Shown: piece after piece, positions 18,687 to 27,211 of the stretch | Numbering within the stretch: the stretch's first letter is position 1 | Layout of the letters: every line of letters begins with the position of its first letter | NCBI RefSeq assembly: GCF_023702675.1 | Contig: NZ_CP098478.1 | Location: forward strand, 2,170,001-2,234,000 | Length of the DNA stretch: 64,000 nt | DNA from: Acinetobacter sp. C26M | GTDB taxonomy: Bacteria; Pseudomonadota; Gammaproteobacteria; Pseudomonadales; Moraxellaceae | Reading direction: 5' to 3' | Made by a program: the position numbers and the translations under genes | Notes under the pieces: model-generated | What the model was told of the DNA's origin: nothing | Databases searched by the model: none | The model's input: only the letters and a program-made list of their open reading frames with translations

Positions 18687-19694
18687 TTAATTACCTTTTA
18701 AGGTATTTAAATAAAACCGCCATTCATCTTCGATCATTTGGGTTAAAGATCGCTTTGGCGACCAATTTAGTATCTTGCTAGCTTTATCTATTGATGCACC
18801 TAACTGCGCAAGCTCTTGATGCTGAAATACCGCAGGTTGAGTATGCACACGCGTTTGCGTCACTTTTGCAATTTCAGTTAATAAGCTTTGAATCGAGGTC
18901 AATTTTGAATGCGCAATATTGAAAGACTCTAGACAGTTATTCTGCGACCTTAACCAACTCAATGTCATTAAAATAGCATCACACGCATCTAAGACATGTA
19001 AAAAACTACGCTCAACCGTCCCATCAGCCGTTGGGGCTTGATTCTGCAACTCAATATATTCTCTCTGCATTGCTGCAACTTGTAAGGCCAAAGGAACAAT
19101 ATTCTTTGGGAGCTGAGTGACAAACTCACCCAAGACACCATGCTCAAACGCCCCGACTATATTTGATAAGCGCAGATTCACTATGCGCCATTCAGGATCT
19201 ACTTTGTAGGTATCGGCAATAATGTCCTCAACCATTTGCTGTGATCGAATATAAGGATTCGGATATTTGTAATTAAATTCAGTATCTTCAGAAAGTACTG
19301 CATCAGATTGACCATAAACAGCTAAACTTGAAAGATTGATTAGCTGTCTAACTCCCATGCGTTGCATCGCCCTTAACAGGCTCATGATACTACTCACATT
19401 ATCATTATAATATTCGAGCGGTTTTAAAGCAGACTCTTCTAAAGATTTAAAACTAGCAGTATGGATTACAGTGTCGATTGAATATTGTTCAAAAACTTTA
19501 TTTAAAGCGGGTGTATTTCGAACATCAAGTTTTGCAAATGGGATATACATCCCTGAGATATATTCTAAACGTTCTAAAGTTTGTAAGGTTGAATTGGCTA
19601 AATTATCCACAATGACGATTTCTTGCCCATGAGCCAAAAGGCTCAAAGCAATATGTGAACCAATAAAGCCTAAACCACCTGTCAGCAAAATCAT
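18687..19694 (-). CDS. NAD-dependent epimerase/dehydratase (GalE-like, degenerate YxxxK)
   Basis: This 335-residue extended short-chain dehydrogenase has the NAD-binding TGGLGFIGSHIA at residues 5-16 and the conserved HTASFKSLEES. The catalytic-Ser region is LSSLAVYGQ (121-129). At the Tyr-x3-Lys site it reads Tyr148-Ile-Arg-Ser-Gln152: glutamine replaces the catalytic lysine, with codon CAG at 19239-19241. The rest of the fold looks intact. It may be a sugar-nucleotide binder or an altered epimerase; UDP-glucose 4-epimerase activity should not be assumed. It is divergent from tusD, and its stop abuts the fumC Fur-like box. Confidence 0.8.
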   Translation of the reverse strand: MILLTGGLGFIGSHIALSLLAHGQEIVIVDNLANSTLQTLERLEYISGMYIPFAKLDVRNTPALNKVFEQYSIDTVIHTASFKSLEESALKPLEYYNDNVSSIMSLLRAMQRMGVRQLINLSSLAVYGQSDAVLSEDTEFNYKYPNPYIRSQQMVEDIIADTYKVDPEWRIVNLRLSNIVGAFEHGVLGEFVTQLPKNIVPLALQVAAMQREYIELQNQAPTADGTVERSFLHVLDACDAILMTLSWLRSQNNCLESFNIAHSKLTSIQSLLTEIAKVTQTRVHTQPAVFQHQELAQLGASIDKASKILNWSPKRSLTQMIEDEWRFYLNTLKGN

Positions 19695-19761
19695 TGTATA
19701 ATTACCTTCCTTTATATCTGTCCATCATTTTTTTGCCAACTATGACCATAGTGAATATTCA

Positions 19762-20130
19762 ATGAGCACACTATTACTAATAACTTCTTCGCCTACTTCA
19801 ATTGTGGCTTGGCATGCTTTTGGTTTAGCTCAAGCTTTACAAAAAAGGCATGAAGAAATTCGTGTCTTCTTTTACCAAGATGGTGTTCAGGTTGCGAATG
19901 ATTTACAGTGGTTTCCCGATGATCAACGCAACCTAAAACAAGAATGGCAAAAGCTCGGCATTCGACTCCCTGTCTGTGTCAGTGCAGCCCTTGCTCGGGG
20001 CATCACTGATGCGGACAATGCAAAACGTCATTCACTTCAACACTACAACTTAGCCAGTGGCTTTGAACTTGTCGGTCTCGGAGAGCTTGCTGACGCAGTA
20101 CAAAGCTGTTCTCGTTTAATTCAATTTTAA
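19762..20130 (+). CDS. tusD: Sulfurtransferase TusD (DsrE family)
   Basis: TusD receives persulfide sulfur in the TusBCD complex, on the way to the 2-thio group of the tRNA wobble uridine made by MnmA. The 122-residue DsrE-fold protein has its candidate sulfur-carrying Cys72 in LPVCVSAALARGI. It is the first gene of tusD-tusC-tusB-tusE in the canonical order. Confidence 0.88.
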   Translation: MSTLLLITSSPTSIVAWHAFGLAQALQKRHEEIRVFFYQDGVQVANDLQWFPDDQRNLKQEWQKLGIRLPVCVSAALARGITDADNAKRHSLQHYNLASGFELVGLGELADAVQSCSRLIQF

Positions 20131-20173
20131 TTAAAGTTCTTTACTAGAGTGTTGCTTTGAAAAGGTAAATTGT

Positions 20174-20524
20174 GTGAAATCTGTACTCGTCATTCTAACC
20201 CAACCTAACTTAACAAGTTTGCAAATCAATGAAAGCTTGTCCGCAACTATGGTTTTAGCAACCTTTGGTATTTCTGTCAAAGTATTATTAAAATGTGCTG
20301 CAATTAACTTATTGGAAAATAAATTAGAATTTAATCAACTTTTACACGAATTTAAAATTGCAGCCAATATGGTTGAAAGTTTTGAGTTCTATGATTTAAC
20401 CCCAATTTTAATTGAGTCTAAGAATCAAGAGCTTAGTATAATTAAAAATACAGATCAGGAACTTGAATTTATTGATCTCTGTCCTGAGTTTATCCAATCA
20501 TTTGATCATATACTGTACTGGTAA
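20174..20524 (+). CDS. tusC: Sulfur relay protein TusC (DsrF family)
   Basis: This 116-residue DsrE/F-fold subunit of the TusBCD complex has the family-like start SVLVILTQPNLTSLQINESLSA. TusC has no catalytic cysteine in the relay model. The start is GTG at 20174, with AAAGG upstream. It lies between tusD and tusB, separated by short gaps. Confidence 0.8.
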   Translation: MKSVLVILTQPNLTSLQINESLSATMVLATFGISVKVLLKCAAINLLENKLEFNQLLHEFKIAANMVESFEFYDLTPILIESKNQELSIIKNTDQELEFIDLCPEFIQSFDHILYW

Positions 20525-20533
20525 GGCGACCTC

Positions 20534-20809
20534 ATGCAAGCGACAACACTGTTCCTCGTGCAATCTAATGCTGACGAAATCTGGTCGGATTTAATTAAAA
20601 TGGCACAATCTGATGACTGTATTGTGATTATGGGTAATGCAGCGGTGCTCGTGCCTATATCAATTACAGAGACTTACCATAACATTTACTGTTTAAGTAA
20701 TGAGTACAACCTGCTTAATGACGAAGCTAAAACTCAAATTCAGGCGATCGATTATGCACAGTTTGCTGATTTGATCCTCAAATTCAAACGTTGTATTTCT
20801 TTGAAGTAA
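20534..20809 (+). CDS. tusB: Sulfur relay protein TusB (DsrH family)
   Basis: A 91-residue DsrH-like protein; small size, position and the pattern DDCIVIMGNAAVLV support the call. Its ATG follows AAGGCGACC, 10 bases after the tusC stop, so it is translationally close. Sequence conservation in this family is low, so the assignment relies partly on gene order. Confidence 0.78.
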   Translation: MQATTLFLVQSNADEIWSDLIKMAQSDDCIVIMGNAAVLVPISITETYHNIYCLSNEYNLLNDEAKTQIQAIDYAQFADLILKFKRCISLK

Positions 20810-20850
20810 AATCATTTCGATTCATTTTCTAAAATTTTTTAGGCTATTTT

Positions 20851-21162
20851 ATGCAGTTAGAGTTAGACCAAGACGGCCATTTAATTGATTACACCATCTG
20901 GAATCAAGACGTTGCACAAGAATTAGCCGAGTCTTTAGATGTGCAGTTAACCGATTGGCATTTTGAGATTCTTTATGCAGTACGTCAGTTTTATCAACAG
21001 TTTGGACATTCACCTGCAACACGTCCGCTGATTAAGTTTTTAATGAAAACCGTTAGTCCTGAGATTGATAATGCAGTATTGCAGCAAAAATTTAATACAG
21101 GTTTAGTCGCTCGACATTTAAGTCGCTTGGCTGGCGTCCCTAAACCTGCTAATTGCTTATAA
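20851..21162 (+). CDS. tusE: Sulfur relay protein TusE (DsrC family)
   Basis: TusE accepts sulfur from TusBCD and passes it to MnmA. The 103-residue protein has the DsrC-like core DWHFEILYAVRQFYQQFGHSP. The mobile C-terminal arm ends PKPANCL, with the sulfur-carrying cysteine in the penultimate position as in the family. It completes the tusDCBE cluster and converges with the EamA exporter gene 10 bases downstream. Confidence 0.93.
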   Translation: MQLELDQDGHLIDYTIWNQDVAQELAESLDVQLTDWHFEILYAVRQFYQQFGHSPATRPLIKFLMKTVSPEIDNAVLQQKFNTGLVARHLSRLAGVPKPANCL

Positions 21163-21171
21163 TGATTTGCA

Positions 21172-22035
21172 CTATGCAAATTTTTTAGCACATGCGACAC
21201 AGGCAATCACTGCGATGGTCACAACAAACATCGCAGCACTAACCTGTTCATGCAATAGCACAGCGGCAATGACAAGACCAAAAATCGGCTGTAGAAGCTG
21301 TAATTGTCCAACTGTTGCAATTCCCCCTTGTGCCAAACCCTTATACCAAAAGAAAAAACCAATCAGCATACTAAACAAAGAAACGTAAGCTAATCCAAGT
21401 TTTGCTGATGTTGAAATTTGTGTAAAGCTCACAGGCATATACAGATATGAAATGAGTAGCATAATCGGCAACGTAATAATCAAAGCCCAGCAAATTACTT
21501 GCCAGCCACCTAAATGCTTAGATAATTTTCCACCCTCGGCATAACCAAAACCACAGAATACGATTGCCAATAGCATGAAAATGTCACCATAGTTAAATGC
21601 CCAACTCCCCGTTTGGACTAACATATAACCAAAAACCAGTGAAGCGCCTAAAACTGCAAATAGCCAAAATACTAGATTTGGTCTTTCCCTACCTCTTAAT
21701 ACACCAAAAATAGCAGTTGCCAAAGGCAATAAACCGACAAAGACAATCGTATGTGCAGCACTGACGTACTGAAGTGCTAATGCTGTAAATAACGGAAAGC
21801 CAACCACGACCCCAATCGCAACATAAAATAATGGCAACCAATCTTTTCTTTCAGGAAGTTGCTGACGTGATAATAAGATCAATGCCAAACCAAGAAGACC
21901 CGCAATTGCGGCACGAGCAGCAGTTAAAAAGGTAGGGCTGAAATCCATAACCGCAACGCGCGTGGCTGGTAGTGAACCAGCAAAAATAATCACACCGATC
22001 AGACCATTCATCCAGCCACGACTTAAAGTTTTCAT
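21172..22035 (-). CDS. EamA/DMT-family inner-membrane exporter
   Basis: This 287-residue protein has ten predicted hydrophobic helices in two EamA repeats, as in RhaT/YdcZ-type metabolite exporters. The first repeat begins WMNGLIGVIIFAGSLPATRV. The substrate cannot be read from sequence. It is divergent from a MocR-type regulator gene, a common pairing in which the regulator controls the exporter, often for amino acids. The shared 122-base region contains the dyad at 22116-22145. Confidence 0.85.
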   Translation of the reverse strand: MKTLSRGWMNGLIGVIIFAGSLPATRVAVMDFSPTFLTAARAAIAGLLGLALILLSRQQLPERKDWLPLFYVAIGVVVGFPLFTALALQYVSAAHTIVFVGLLPLATAIFGVLRGRERPNLVFWLFAVLGASLVFGYMLVQTGSWAFNYGDIFMLLAIVFCGFGYAEGGKLSKHLGGWQVICWALIITLPIMLLISYLYMPVSFTQISTSAKLGLAYVSLFSMLIGFFFWYKGLAQGGIATVGQLQLLQPIFGLVIAAVLLHEQVSAAMFVVTIAVIACVACAKKFA

Positions 22036-22115
22036 TTAAATTCTCCGAATCTATATGAAGAATTTAAACTGTGATATGGTTTAAGCACCATACACAGTAC
22101 AGTACAATTCCAAAT

Positions 22116-22145
22116 AACTGTATTGGCTTATTTACCCATACAGTT
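22116..22145. promoter_or_regulatory. Inverted repeat in exporter/MocR intergenic region
   Basis: AACTGTATTGG and CCCATACAGTT, an 10-of-11 match when inverted, are separated by 8 bases. They lie 15 bases before the regulator start and about 80 bases before the exporter start. They could form the regulator's operator. Confidence 0.45.
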
Positions 22146-22160
22146 TAAAGGTAGATCGTG

Positions 22161-23549
22161 ATGAAAAGTACAAAAATTGATTTCGTGATACAGCACATTC
22201 ATGAACAAATCAAAACTCGTTCATTGCTACCAGGCTCTCGCCTACCTTCAGTTCGTGCTTTAGCTACCGTACTTCACTTATCAGTTTCAACTATTGTTGA
22301 AGCTTATGAACGTCTTGCCTCTCAAGGGATTATTGAAGCGAAGACTGGTTCGGGCTTTTTTGTTGCAGGACCGCTTGCACCCTTGTCTATCTCTGAAATC
22401 CATCCAAAAATTGATCGAAGCATCGATCCCTTATGGATTTCAAGACAAGCCTTGGAAGCAAAACAAGGTGTTCTAAAACCGGGATGTGGTTGGTTACCTG
22501 ATGACTGGCTGCCACATGAAAATATTCGCAAAGCGATTCGTAAACTATCCAAAGCTTCTCCAAACATTTTGACTGATTACTCAACACCCTTAGGTCTAGC
22601 ACCTTTACGTGAATTACTTTCAAGAAGAATCTTAAGCAAAGGCATTGAAGCGCGTCCAAATCAGATCTTATTGACCGATTCAGGTACGCAGGCCATCGAT
22701 TTAATTTGTCGCTATTTCCTTAAACCAAATGATGTGGTTTTGGTTGATGACCCCTGTTATTTCAACTTTCATGCCCTACTCAAAGTTCATCAGATACAAA
22801 TCATCGGCGTGCCTTATACATCAACTGGACCTGATCTTGAAGCATTTTCACAGGCGATCCAAAACTACAATCCACGTCTCTACATTACCAACTCAGGCAT
22901 TCATAACCCGACTGGTGCTGTGTTAACGGCATCAACAGCTTATCAGGTGTTAAAACTGGTTGAGCAATCCAATTTGATCGTGATTGAAGATGATATTTTT
23001 GCAGATTTAGAATTGCATAATGCTCCACGTCTCGCAGCTTTGGATGGTTTATCTCGTGTCATTCATATCGGCAGTTTTTCTAAAACTTTGTCTGGCTCAG
23101 TCCGTACAGGCTATATTGCAACCAAAACGGAATGGATTGAGGATTTAACGGATATCAAAATTGCGACTTGCTTTGGAGGGAGTAATTTATCTTCAGAAAT
23201 TTTATATGCCGCTTTAACAGATGGAAATTATCGTAAATACCTAGAAGAATTGAAGGTACGTTTATCTAAAGCTATGGATGCAACAATCAAACAACTTGAG
23301 AAACTGGAAATCAAAATCTGGGTTAAACCCACTGCAGGGATATTTGTATGGTGTGAATTACCACATCACTTTGATACAGCACGTATTGCACAGCGCTGCT
23401 TAGACAATGGCGTGATTTTGGCTCCAGGAAATGCATTTAGCCAAAGCCAGAATTTCAAAAACTTTATTCGTTTTAATGTTGCACAATCACTACAACCCAA
23501 AGTTTTTGAGGTTCTGTCTCATGCCATTCAACAAGAGACAGAACGATAA
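22161..23549 (+). CDS. MocR-family (GntR-HTH plus aminotransferase) regulator
   Basis: The 462-residue protein fuses an N-terminal winged helix of GntR type (about 1-75, LLPGSRLPSVRALATVLHLS) to a fold-type I aminotransferase domain. The PLP-binding lysine is in the HIGSFSKTLSGSVRTGY segment (SFSKTLS). Such proteins are usually PLP-dependent sensors, not enzymes. The ATG at 22161 with AAAGG upstream is preferred over the adjacent GTG. It probably regulates the divergent EamA exporter. Confidence 0.9.
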   Translation: MKSTKIDFVIQHIHEQIKTRSLLPGSRLPSVRALATVLHLSVSTIVEAYERLASQGIIEAKTGSGFFVAGPLAPLSISEIHPKIDRSIDPLWISRQALEAKQGVLKPGCGWLPDDWLPHENIRKAIRKLSKASPNILTDYSTPLGLAPLRELLSRRILSKGIEARPNQILLTDSGTQAIDLICRYFLKPNDVVLVDDPCYFNFHALLKVHQIQIIGVPYTSTGPDLEAFSQAIQNYNPRLYITNSGIHNPTGAVLTASTAYQVLKLVEQSNLIVIEDDIFADLELHNAPRLAALDGLSRVIHIGSFSKTLSGSVRTGYIATKTEWIEDLTDIKIATCFGGSNLSSEILYAALTDGNYRKYLEELKVRLSKAMDATIKQLEKLEIKIWVKPTAGIFVWCELPHHFDTARIAQRCLDNGVILAPGNAFSQSQNFKNFIRFNVAQSLQPKVFEVLSHAIQQETER

Positions 23550-23559
23550 AATTTATAAA

Positions 23560-24042
23560 TCAGGCACTTTGCTTTTTTTGCTCTATAAATGCGAAATAAC
23601 CAGGCCCCGCCGCGACACGAACATCTTTGGCTTTAATCGGTTCATCACACTCAGAACACACCACTTTGGGGTTGATTTTCCGACCACAACTTTTATGGGT
23701 AAATTCAACAGGTTTACCCAGTCCCATATCCATCCATTTATCGGCCCATTGCACCATTGAGAGAATGATTGGATAGAGATCTAAACCTTTATCTGTGAGT
23801 TGATATTCAAAGCGCTCTTGACGATCAACATACGGTACTTTAGTCAAAATTCCATGCTCAACCAAACGTTTTAAACGCTCTGAAAGTACATGGCGTGTAA
23901 GCCCTAAACTACGCTGAAAATCATCAAAGCGGCGTATACCCATAAATGCATTACGTAAGATGAGCATTGTCCAACGATCACCTAATACAGAAAGCGTCCT
24001 CGCCACTGAACATGGCTGGTCGCCAATTTCGTCCCATTTCAT
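23560..24042 (-). CDS. HxlR-family transcriptional regulator
   Basis: This 160-residue winged-helix regulator has the HxlR core: CSVARTLSVLGDRWTMLILR, then RRFDDFQRSLGLTRHVLSERL. A C-terminal extension has cysteines in HKSCG and CSEC that could bind a metal or sense redox state. I use the ATG at 24040-24042, with AGGTG six bases upstream. Two perfect palindromes lie in its promoter region (24080-24095 and 24104-24122). No obvious target gene is adjacent, so autoregulation is the simplest reading. Confidence 0.88.
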   Translation of the reverse strand: MKWDEIGDQPCSVARTLSVLGDRWTMLILRNAFMGIRRFDDFQRSLGLTRHVLSERLKRLVEHGILTKVPYVDRQERFEYQLTDKGLDLYPIILSMVQWADKWMDMGLGKPVEFTHKSCGRKINPKVVCSECDEPIKAKDVRVAAGPGYFAFIEQKKQSA

Positions 24043-24079
24043 TATTATCACCTAATCATTTTTTTAAAGTTTTATTTGA

Positions 24080-24095
24080 AAGACATCTATGTCTT
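24080..24095. promoter_or_regulatory. Perfect palindrome upstream of HxlR gene (1)
   Basis: AAGACATCTATGTCTT: 7-bp arms around CT, 38 bases before the regulator start. A candidate operator. Confidence 0.5.
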
Positions 24096-24103
24096 GAACC
24101 GTC

Positions 24104-24122
24104 TTGTTTAGAAACTAAACAA
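24104..24122. promoter_or_regulatory. Perfect palindrome upstream of HxlR gene (2)
   Basis: TTGTTTAG, AAA, CTAAACAA: 8-bp arms. It lies next to an AT-rich -10-like stretch. A candidate HxlR operator. Confidence 0.5.
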
Positions 24123-24160
24123 TATAAAATATACACTAAACCACCTTATCCATCAGATGC

Positions 24161-24192
24161 AATATTGGTACTTGGCTAAAAATACCAATATT
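24161..24192 (-). terminator. 10-bp stem-loop downstream of moeA
   Basis: The arms AATATTGGTA and TACCAATATT enclose a 12-base loop about 30 bases past the moeA stop. No T run follows, so it may be a 3'-end-stabilising hairpin rather than a classical terminator. Confidence 0.45.
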
Positions 24193-24223
24193 CAGCAATT
24201 TTACATAAACTCATCAAAACAAT

Positions 24224-25453
24224 TTAGTTGTAAATGAATAGCCCTGAAAGGATTTGCCCTGCTTCCAATTTCGTATTGGCTGGGATACGTATCAGACTAT
24301 TTGCTTGCATTAAGTTGCTCAGCATATGCGATTGTTGTTTCGCCAAGCTTTGTAACTTGAGCTGCCCTTGATCAAAATAAGCATGCATTCTTAAAAAACG
24401 TTCCCGCGCATCCGATTTTAAATCATGTGTTAGTACACCGCTCAACCATTGCAAGGGTTGACGCTGGTTCTGCATGGCATCTAACAATGCTTTGCCATAG
24501 ACTTGCATACACACATATACAGCGGCAGGATTACCAGGTAATCCTAACAAATAGCAACGATGATCATGCTGTGTATATTCGGCAAAGAAAAGTGGCTTTC
24601 CTGGTTTTTGCTTCACTTTCCAGAAAATTTGTTCGAAGCCTGTTTCAAAGGCACACGGACGAACAAAATCATAATCGCCAACAGAAACACCACCCGTGGT
24701 AATAATCAGATCATATTGTTGTTTTAAGCGATCAAAACACTGCGTTACCACTGCAGCTTCATCTGCAATATGTAAGATTCCTGCATCTACTCCATAGTCT
24801 TGCAACCAAGCTTTCAGTAATGGGCCATTGGCATCAAAAACTTTCCCTGCCTGCAAGTCTTCAGGGGTTTCAGCAACTTCATCCCCTGTAATGACCACAA
24901 CCACTTTAGGTGCTGGAAAAACATCAATACTTTGTACACCTGCCATACTCAGTGCGGCCAGTGCACCAATATTGATTCGTTGTCCAACATCCGCCAATTG
25001 CTGACCACGTTGCACTTCCTCACCAACAAAACGGATATCTGCTTGGGCTGAAATATGCTCAGTCAGTCGAATGGTTTGATTAGCTTCAACGACGACAATT
25101 TCTTGTCGAGCAACATGCGTTGTTCCTTCAGGTACTTTCCCACCAGTAAAGATACGAATGGCTTGCCCGTCTTTAAGCAGATACTCAGATTCACTCCCCG
25201 CTTTAATTTCACCAACGACATCAAAGACAGCATCTTGCAGATGATCAGCAGCACTATTCAGCGCATAACCATCGACTGCACTTTGCGAGAAGCTCGGTAG
25301 ATCCACATTGGAACAGACAGCTTTGGCTAAATAGCGATTAAGACTATTGGCTAAGGCCAATGTCTCAACTTTTAAAGCTTTCGGTTGGGTTTGCACCAAC
25401 GCTAATGCCTCATCAATACTGATCAAACCTTTTTCAGCACCACATCCTGACAT
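24224..25453 (-). CDS. moeA: Molybdopterin molybdotransferase MoeA
   Basis: MoeA inserts molybdate into adenylylated molybdopterin. The 409-residue protein has the MoeA N domain, with LPSFSQSAVDGYAL near residue 55. The central MogA-like domain has ITGDEV, then ITTGGVSVGDYDFV and GLPGNPAAVYV, and a C-terminal beta-barrel follows. Its start overlaps the moaCB stop by one base (TAATG). It is the last gene of the moaA-moaD-moaE-moaCB-moeA operon. Confidence 0.95.
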   Translation of the reverse strand: MSGCGAEKGLISIDEALALVQTQPKALKVETLALANSLNRYLAKAVCSNVDLPSFSQSAVDGYALNSAADHLQDAVFDVVGEIKAGSESEYLLKDGQAIRIFTGGKVPEGTTHVARQEIVVVEANQTIRLTEHISAQADIRFVGEEVQRGQQLADVGQRINIGALAALSMAGVQSIDVFPAPKVVVVITGDEVAETPEDLQAGKVFDANGPLLKAWLQDYGVDAGILHIADEAAVVTQCFDRLKQQYDLIITTGGVSVGDYDFVRPCAFETGFEQIFWKVKQKPGKPLFFAEYTQHDHRCYLLGLPGNPAAVYVCMQVYGKALLDAMQNQRQPLQWLSGVLTHDLKSDARERFLRMHAYFDQGQLKLQSLAKQQSHMLSNLMQANSLIRIPANTKLEAGQILSGLFIYN

Positions 25454-26376
25454 TATTCATAACCTCCCGGATGTGGTAAGTCCCGACATACATCAAAAAT
25501 ATGAACCAAGGCTGGTAGGATTGCCGCCATTGATTCGCTCGCCCCGCCACGGCTTCCCGGTAGAGTCACCAACAAAGAGCGATCAATAAAGCCTGCAACA
25601 CCACGCGACATCGCTGCATATGGGGTTCGTTTTTGTCCAAAAGAACGTGCCGCTTCCATTAAGCCGTCGAGTTTGCGTTCTAATAATGGTTCTAGGGTAT
25701 CCACAGTGATATCACGCTTACCAATACCCGTACCTCCGACCGTCATAATACATGCATAAGATTTGGTCAGCTCTAACACTAAATCTTTAAGCTGATCTGC
25801 TTCATCAGGCACAATTTGATAATGAATCGGATCAAAGCCTGCTTCCGTCAAGGTATCCACCACAGACTTACCTGCAGTATCGGGTTTACGACCCGCTGCA
25901 ACTGTATCTGACAGTACAATTACAGCCGCTGAAACAGGTTGGCGTAAAGTCCGTTTAAAGTGTGATTTCCCACCCTTTTTCTTCAGTAATTTACATTGAT
26001 CTAAACACAGCTCTTCTGGCTCACAATGCGGTTTAAGCATGTCATATAACGTTAAGCCCGCTAGGCTCGCAGCCGTTAGAGCTTCCATTTCCACGCCTGT
26101 TGGGCCAATGGTTTCAACTGTGGTCAGAATTACCACATGGTCATCATGCAGTTCATAATCAACATCAGCGCGGTAGATCGGTAATGGATGGCAGAGTGGA
26201 ATCAGTTCATCGGTACGTTTAGCTGCCAAAATACCTGCGATACGTGCAGTTTTTAAGGCATCACCTTTTTCGGTATTACCGTCTCGCAATAACTGAATGC
26301 AATGTGCGGGTGCATGTAAAATCGCTTGCGCTTCTGCAACACGATAACTTTCGGGTTTCATCCCAACATTTTTCAT
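25453..26376 (-). CDS. moaCB: Bifunctional MoaC-MoaB fusion protein
   Basis: Residues 1 to about 150 are MoaC (cyclic pyranopterin monophosphate synthase accessory step): [10 protein letters not shown] and [18 protein letters not shown] short [11 protein letters not shown] linker follows. Residues about 160-307 are a MoaB/MogA domain for molybdopterin adenylylation: [31 protein letters not shown] and [12 protein letters not shown]. The fusion puts two non-consecutive pathway steps on one chain. Similar fusions are known in some proteobacteria. The start has AGGAAG at good spacing. Confidence 0.93.
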   Translation of the reverse strand: MKNVGMKPESYRVAEAQAILHAPAHCIQLLRDGNTEKGDALKTARIAGILAAKRTDELIPLCHPLPIYRADVDYELHDDHVVILTTVETIGPTGVEMEALTAASLAGLTLYDMLKPHCEPEELCLDQCKLLKKKGGKSHFKRTLRQPVSAAVIVLSDTVAAGRKPDTAGKSVVDTLTEAGFDPIHYQIVPDEADQLKDLVLELTKSYACIMTVGGTGIGKRDITVDTLEPLLERKLDGLMEAARSFGQKRTPYAAMSRGVAGFIDRSLLVTLPGSRGGASESMAAILPALVHIFDVCRDLPHPGGYE

Positions 26377-26393
26377 TTTAACTTCCTGACGCT

Positions 26394-26933
26394 TTATTCG
26401 TGTGTATGCTCATGGCTACAATTTTCATGATGATGCTCGGGTAGATCCCTCTTTAATAAAGGGGGACTTAGGGGAATTTTCGCTTTAACATTATCGGTTT
26501 GATCTTTGCGAATACAGCAACCCTCGACATATTGACTGGTACCATCCATAAAAAACTCTTCTTTCCAGATCGGTACTTCATGTTTGACCCGCTCCACCGC
26601 TTCTTCACAGGCTTGAAAGGCTTCACGGCGATGTGCTGCATAGGCAATCGCGATAATCGCGGTTTCACTGACATCCAAATAGCCAATCCGATGCATGACA
26701 CGTACATAAGAAACCTGATATTTATCTTTGATTTCCTGTTCAATTGCGCGAATCATCTTTTCTGCGACAGGCGTATAAGAGGTATATTTCAGTGCTTTAA
26801 CCGCTTTCCCTTCGTGGTGATTACGGACAGTTCCAATAAAAATATCAACCCCACCACATTCAGGAAAAGATTGAATCGGATCAAAGCGATCGAGGCTTAA
26901 AGCCTGATCTTGAATACGGGCAAATTCACGCAT
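26394..26933 (-). CDS. moaE: Molybdopterin synthase catalytic subunit MoaE with repeat-derived His-rich tail
   Basis: MoaE transfers sulfur from MoaD thiocarboxylate to precursor Z. The core (about 1-150) has GTVRNHHEGKAVKALKY, the active-site-region MHRIGYLDVSE and KHEVPIWKEEF. At 179 residues it is about 30 longer than usual. The extra tail contains KIPLSPPLLKRDLPE, encoded by a copy of the intergenic repeat seen at 39147-39305, and ends in the His-rich HHHENCSHEHTHE. The tail is probably dispensable or metal-binding. It starts 2 bases after the moaD stop. Confidence 0.93.
   Translation of the reverse strand: MREFARIQDQALSLDRFDPIQSFPECGGVDIFIGTVRNHHEGKAVKALKYTSYTPVAEKMIRAIEQEIKDKYQVSYVRVMHRIGYLDVSETAIIAIAYAAHRREAFQACEEAVERVKHEVPIWKEEFFMDGTSQYVEGCCIRKDQTDNVKAKIPLSPPLLKRDLPEHHHENCSHEHTHE
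26446..26480. repeat. Palindromic GC-rich repeat inside moaE
   Basis: The core CCCTCTTTAATAAAGGGGG (26447-26465) is followed by an AGGGGAATTT-type flank. It matches the repeat copies at 39268-39300 in both the palindrome and the flanking AGGGG block. It is read in frame at the moaE C terminus. Confidence 0.7.
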
Positions 26934-26935
26934 GT

Positions 26936-27187
26936 TTACCCTCCCGCCACTGGCGATAACAAGACCAAAGTACAGGATCTATCTAATGCGGTTTGACGTG
27001 TCACAATATCCTCACCAATTGCACAGGCACATTTTTCCATCGCGAGGTTAGCATCTGGATAAAGACTCGTAATATGTGATAGTACATCTTTGACCATTTG
27101 ATCTTTTGCAAACTCAAATGCTAGTGCTTGGGGCAATAACCGTTCAATTGCGCCAAAGGCTTCTATTTTTATCTCAATGGTTTGCAT
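26936..27187 (-). CDS. moaD: Molybdopterin synthase sulfur carrier MoaD
   Basis: This 83-residue ubiquitin-like carrier ends in PVAGG; the terminal Gly-Gly is the site of thiocarboxylation. The start MQTIEIKIEAFG (ATG at 27185-27187) follows GGAG; the frame extends five codons upstream without support. It lies between moaA and moaE in the cofactor operon. Confidence 0.92.
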   Translation of the reverse strand: MQTIEIKIEAFGAIERLLPQALAFEFAKDQMVKDVLSHITSLYPDANLAMEKCACAIGEDIVTRQTALDRSCTLVLLSPVAGG

Positions 27188-27211
27188 ATCGTCTCCAAAC
27201 AACTTTGCTCT

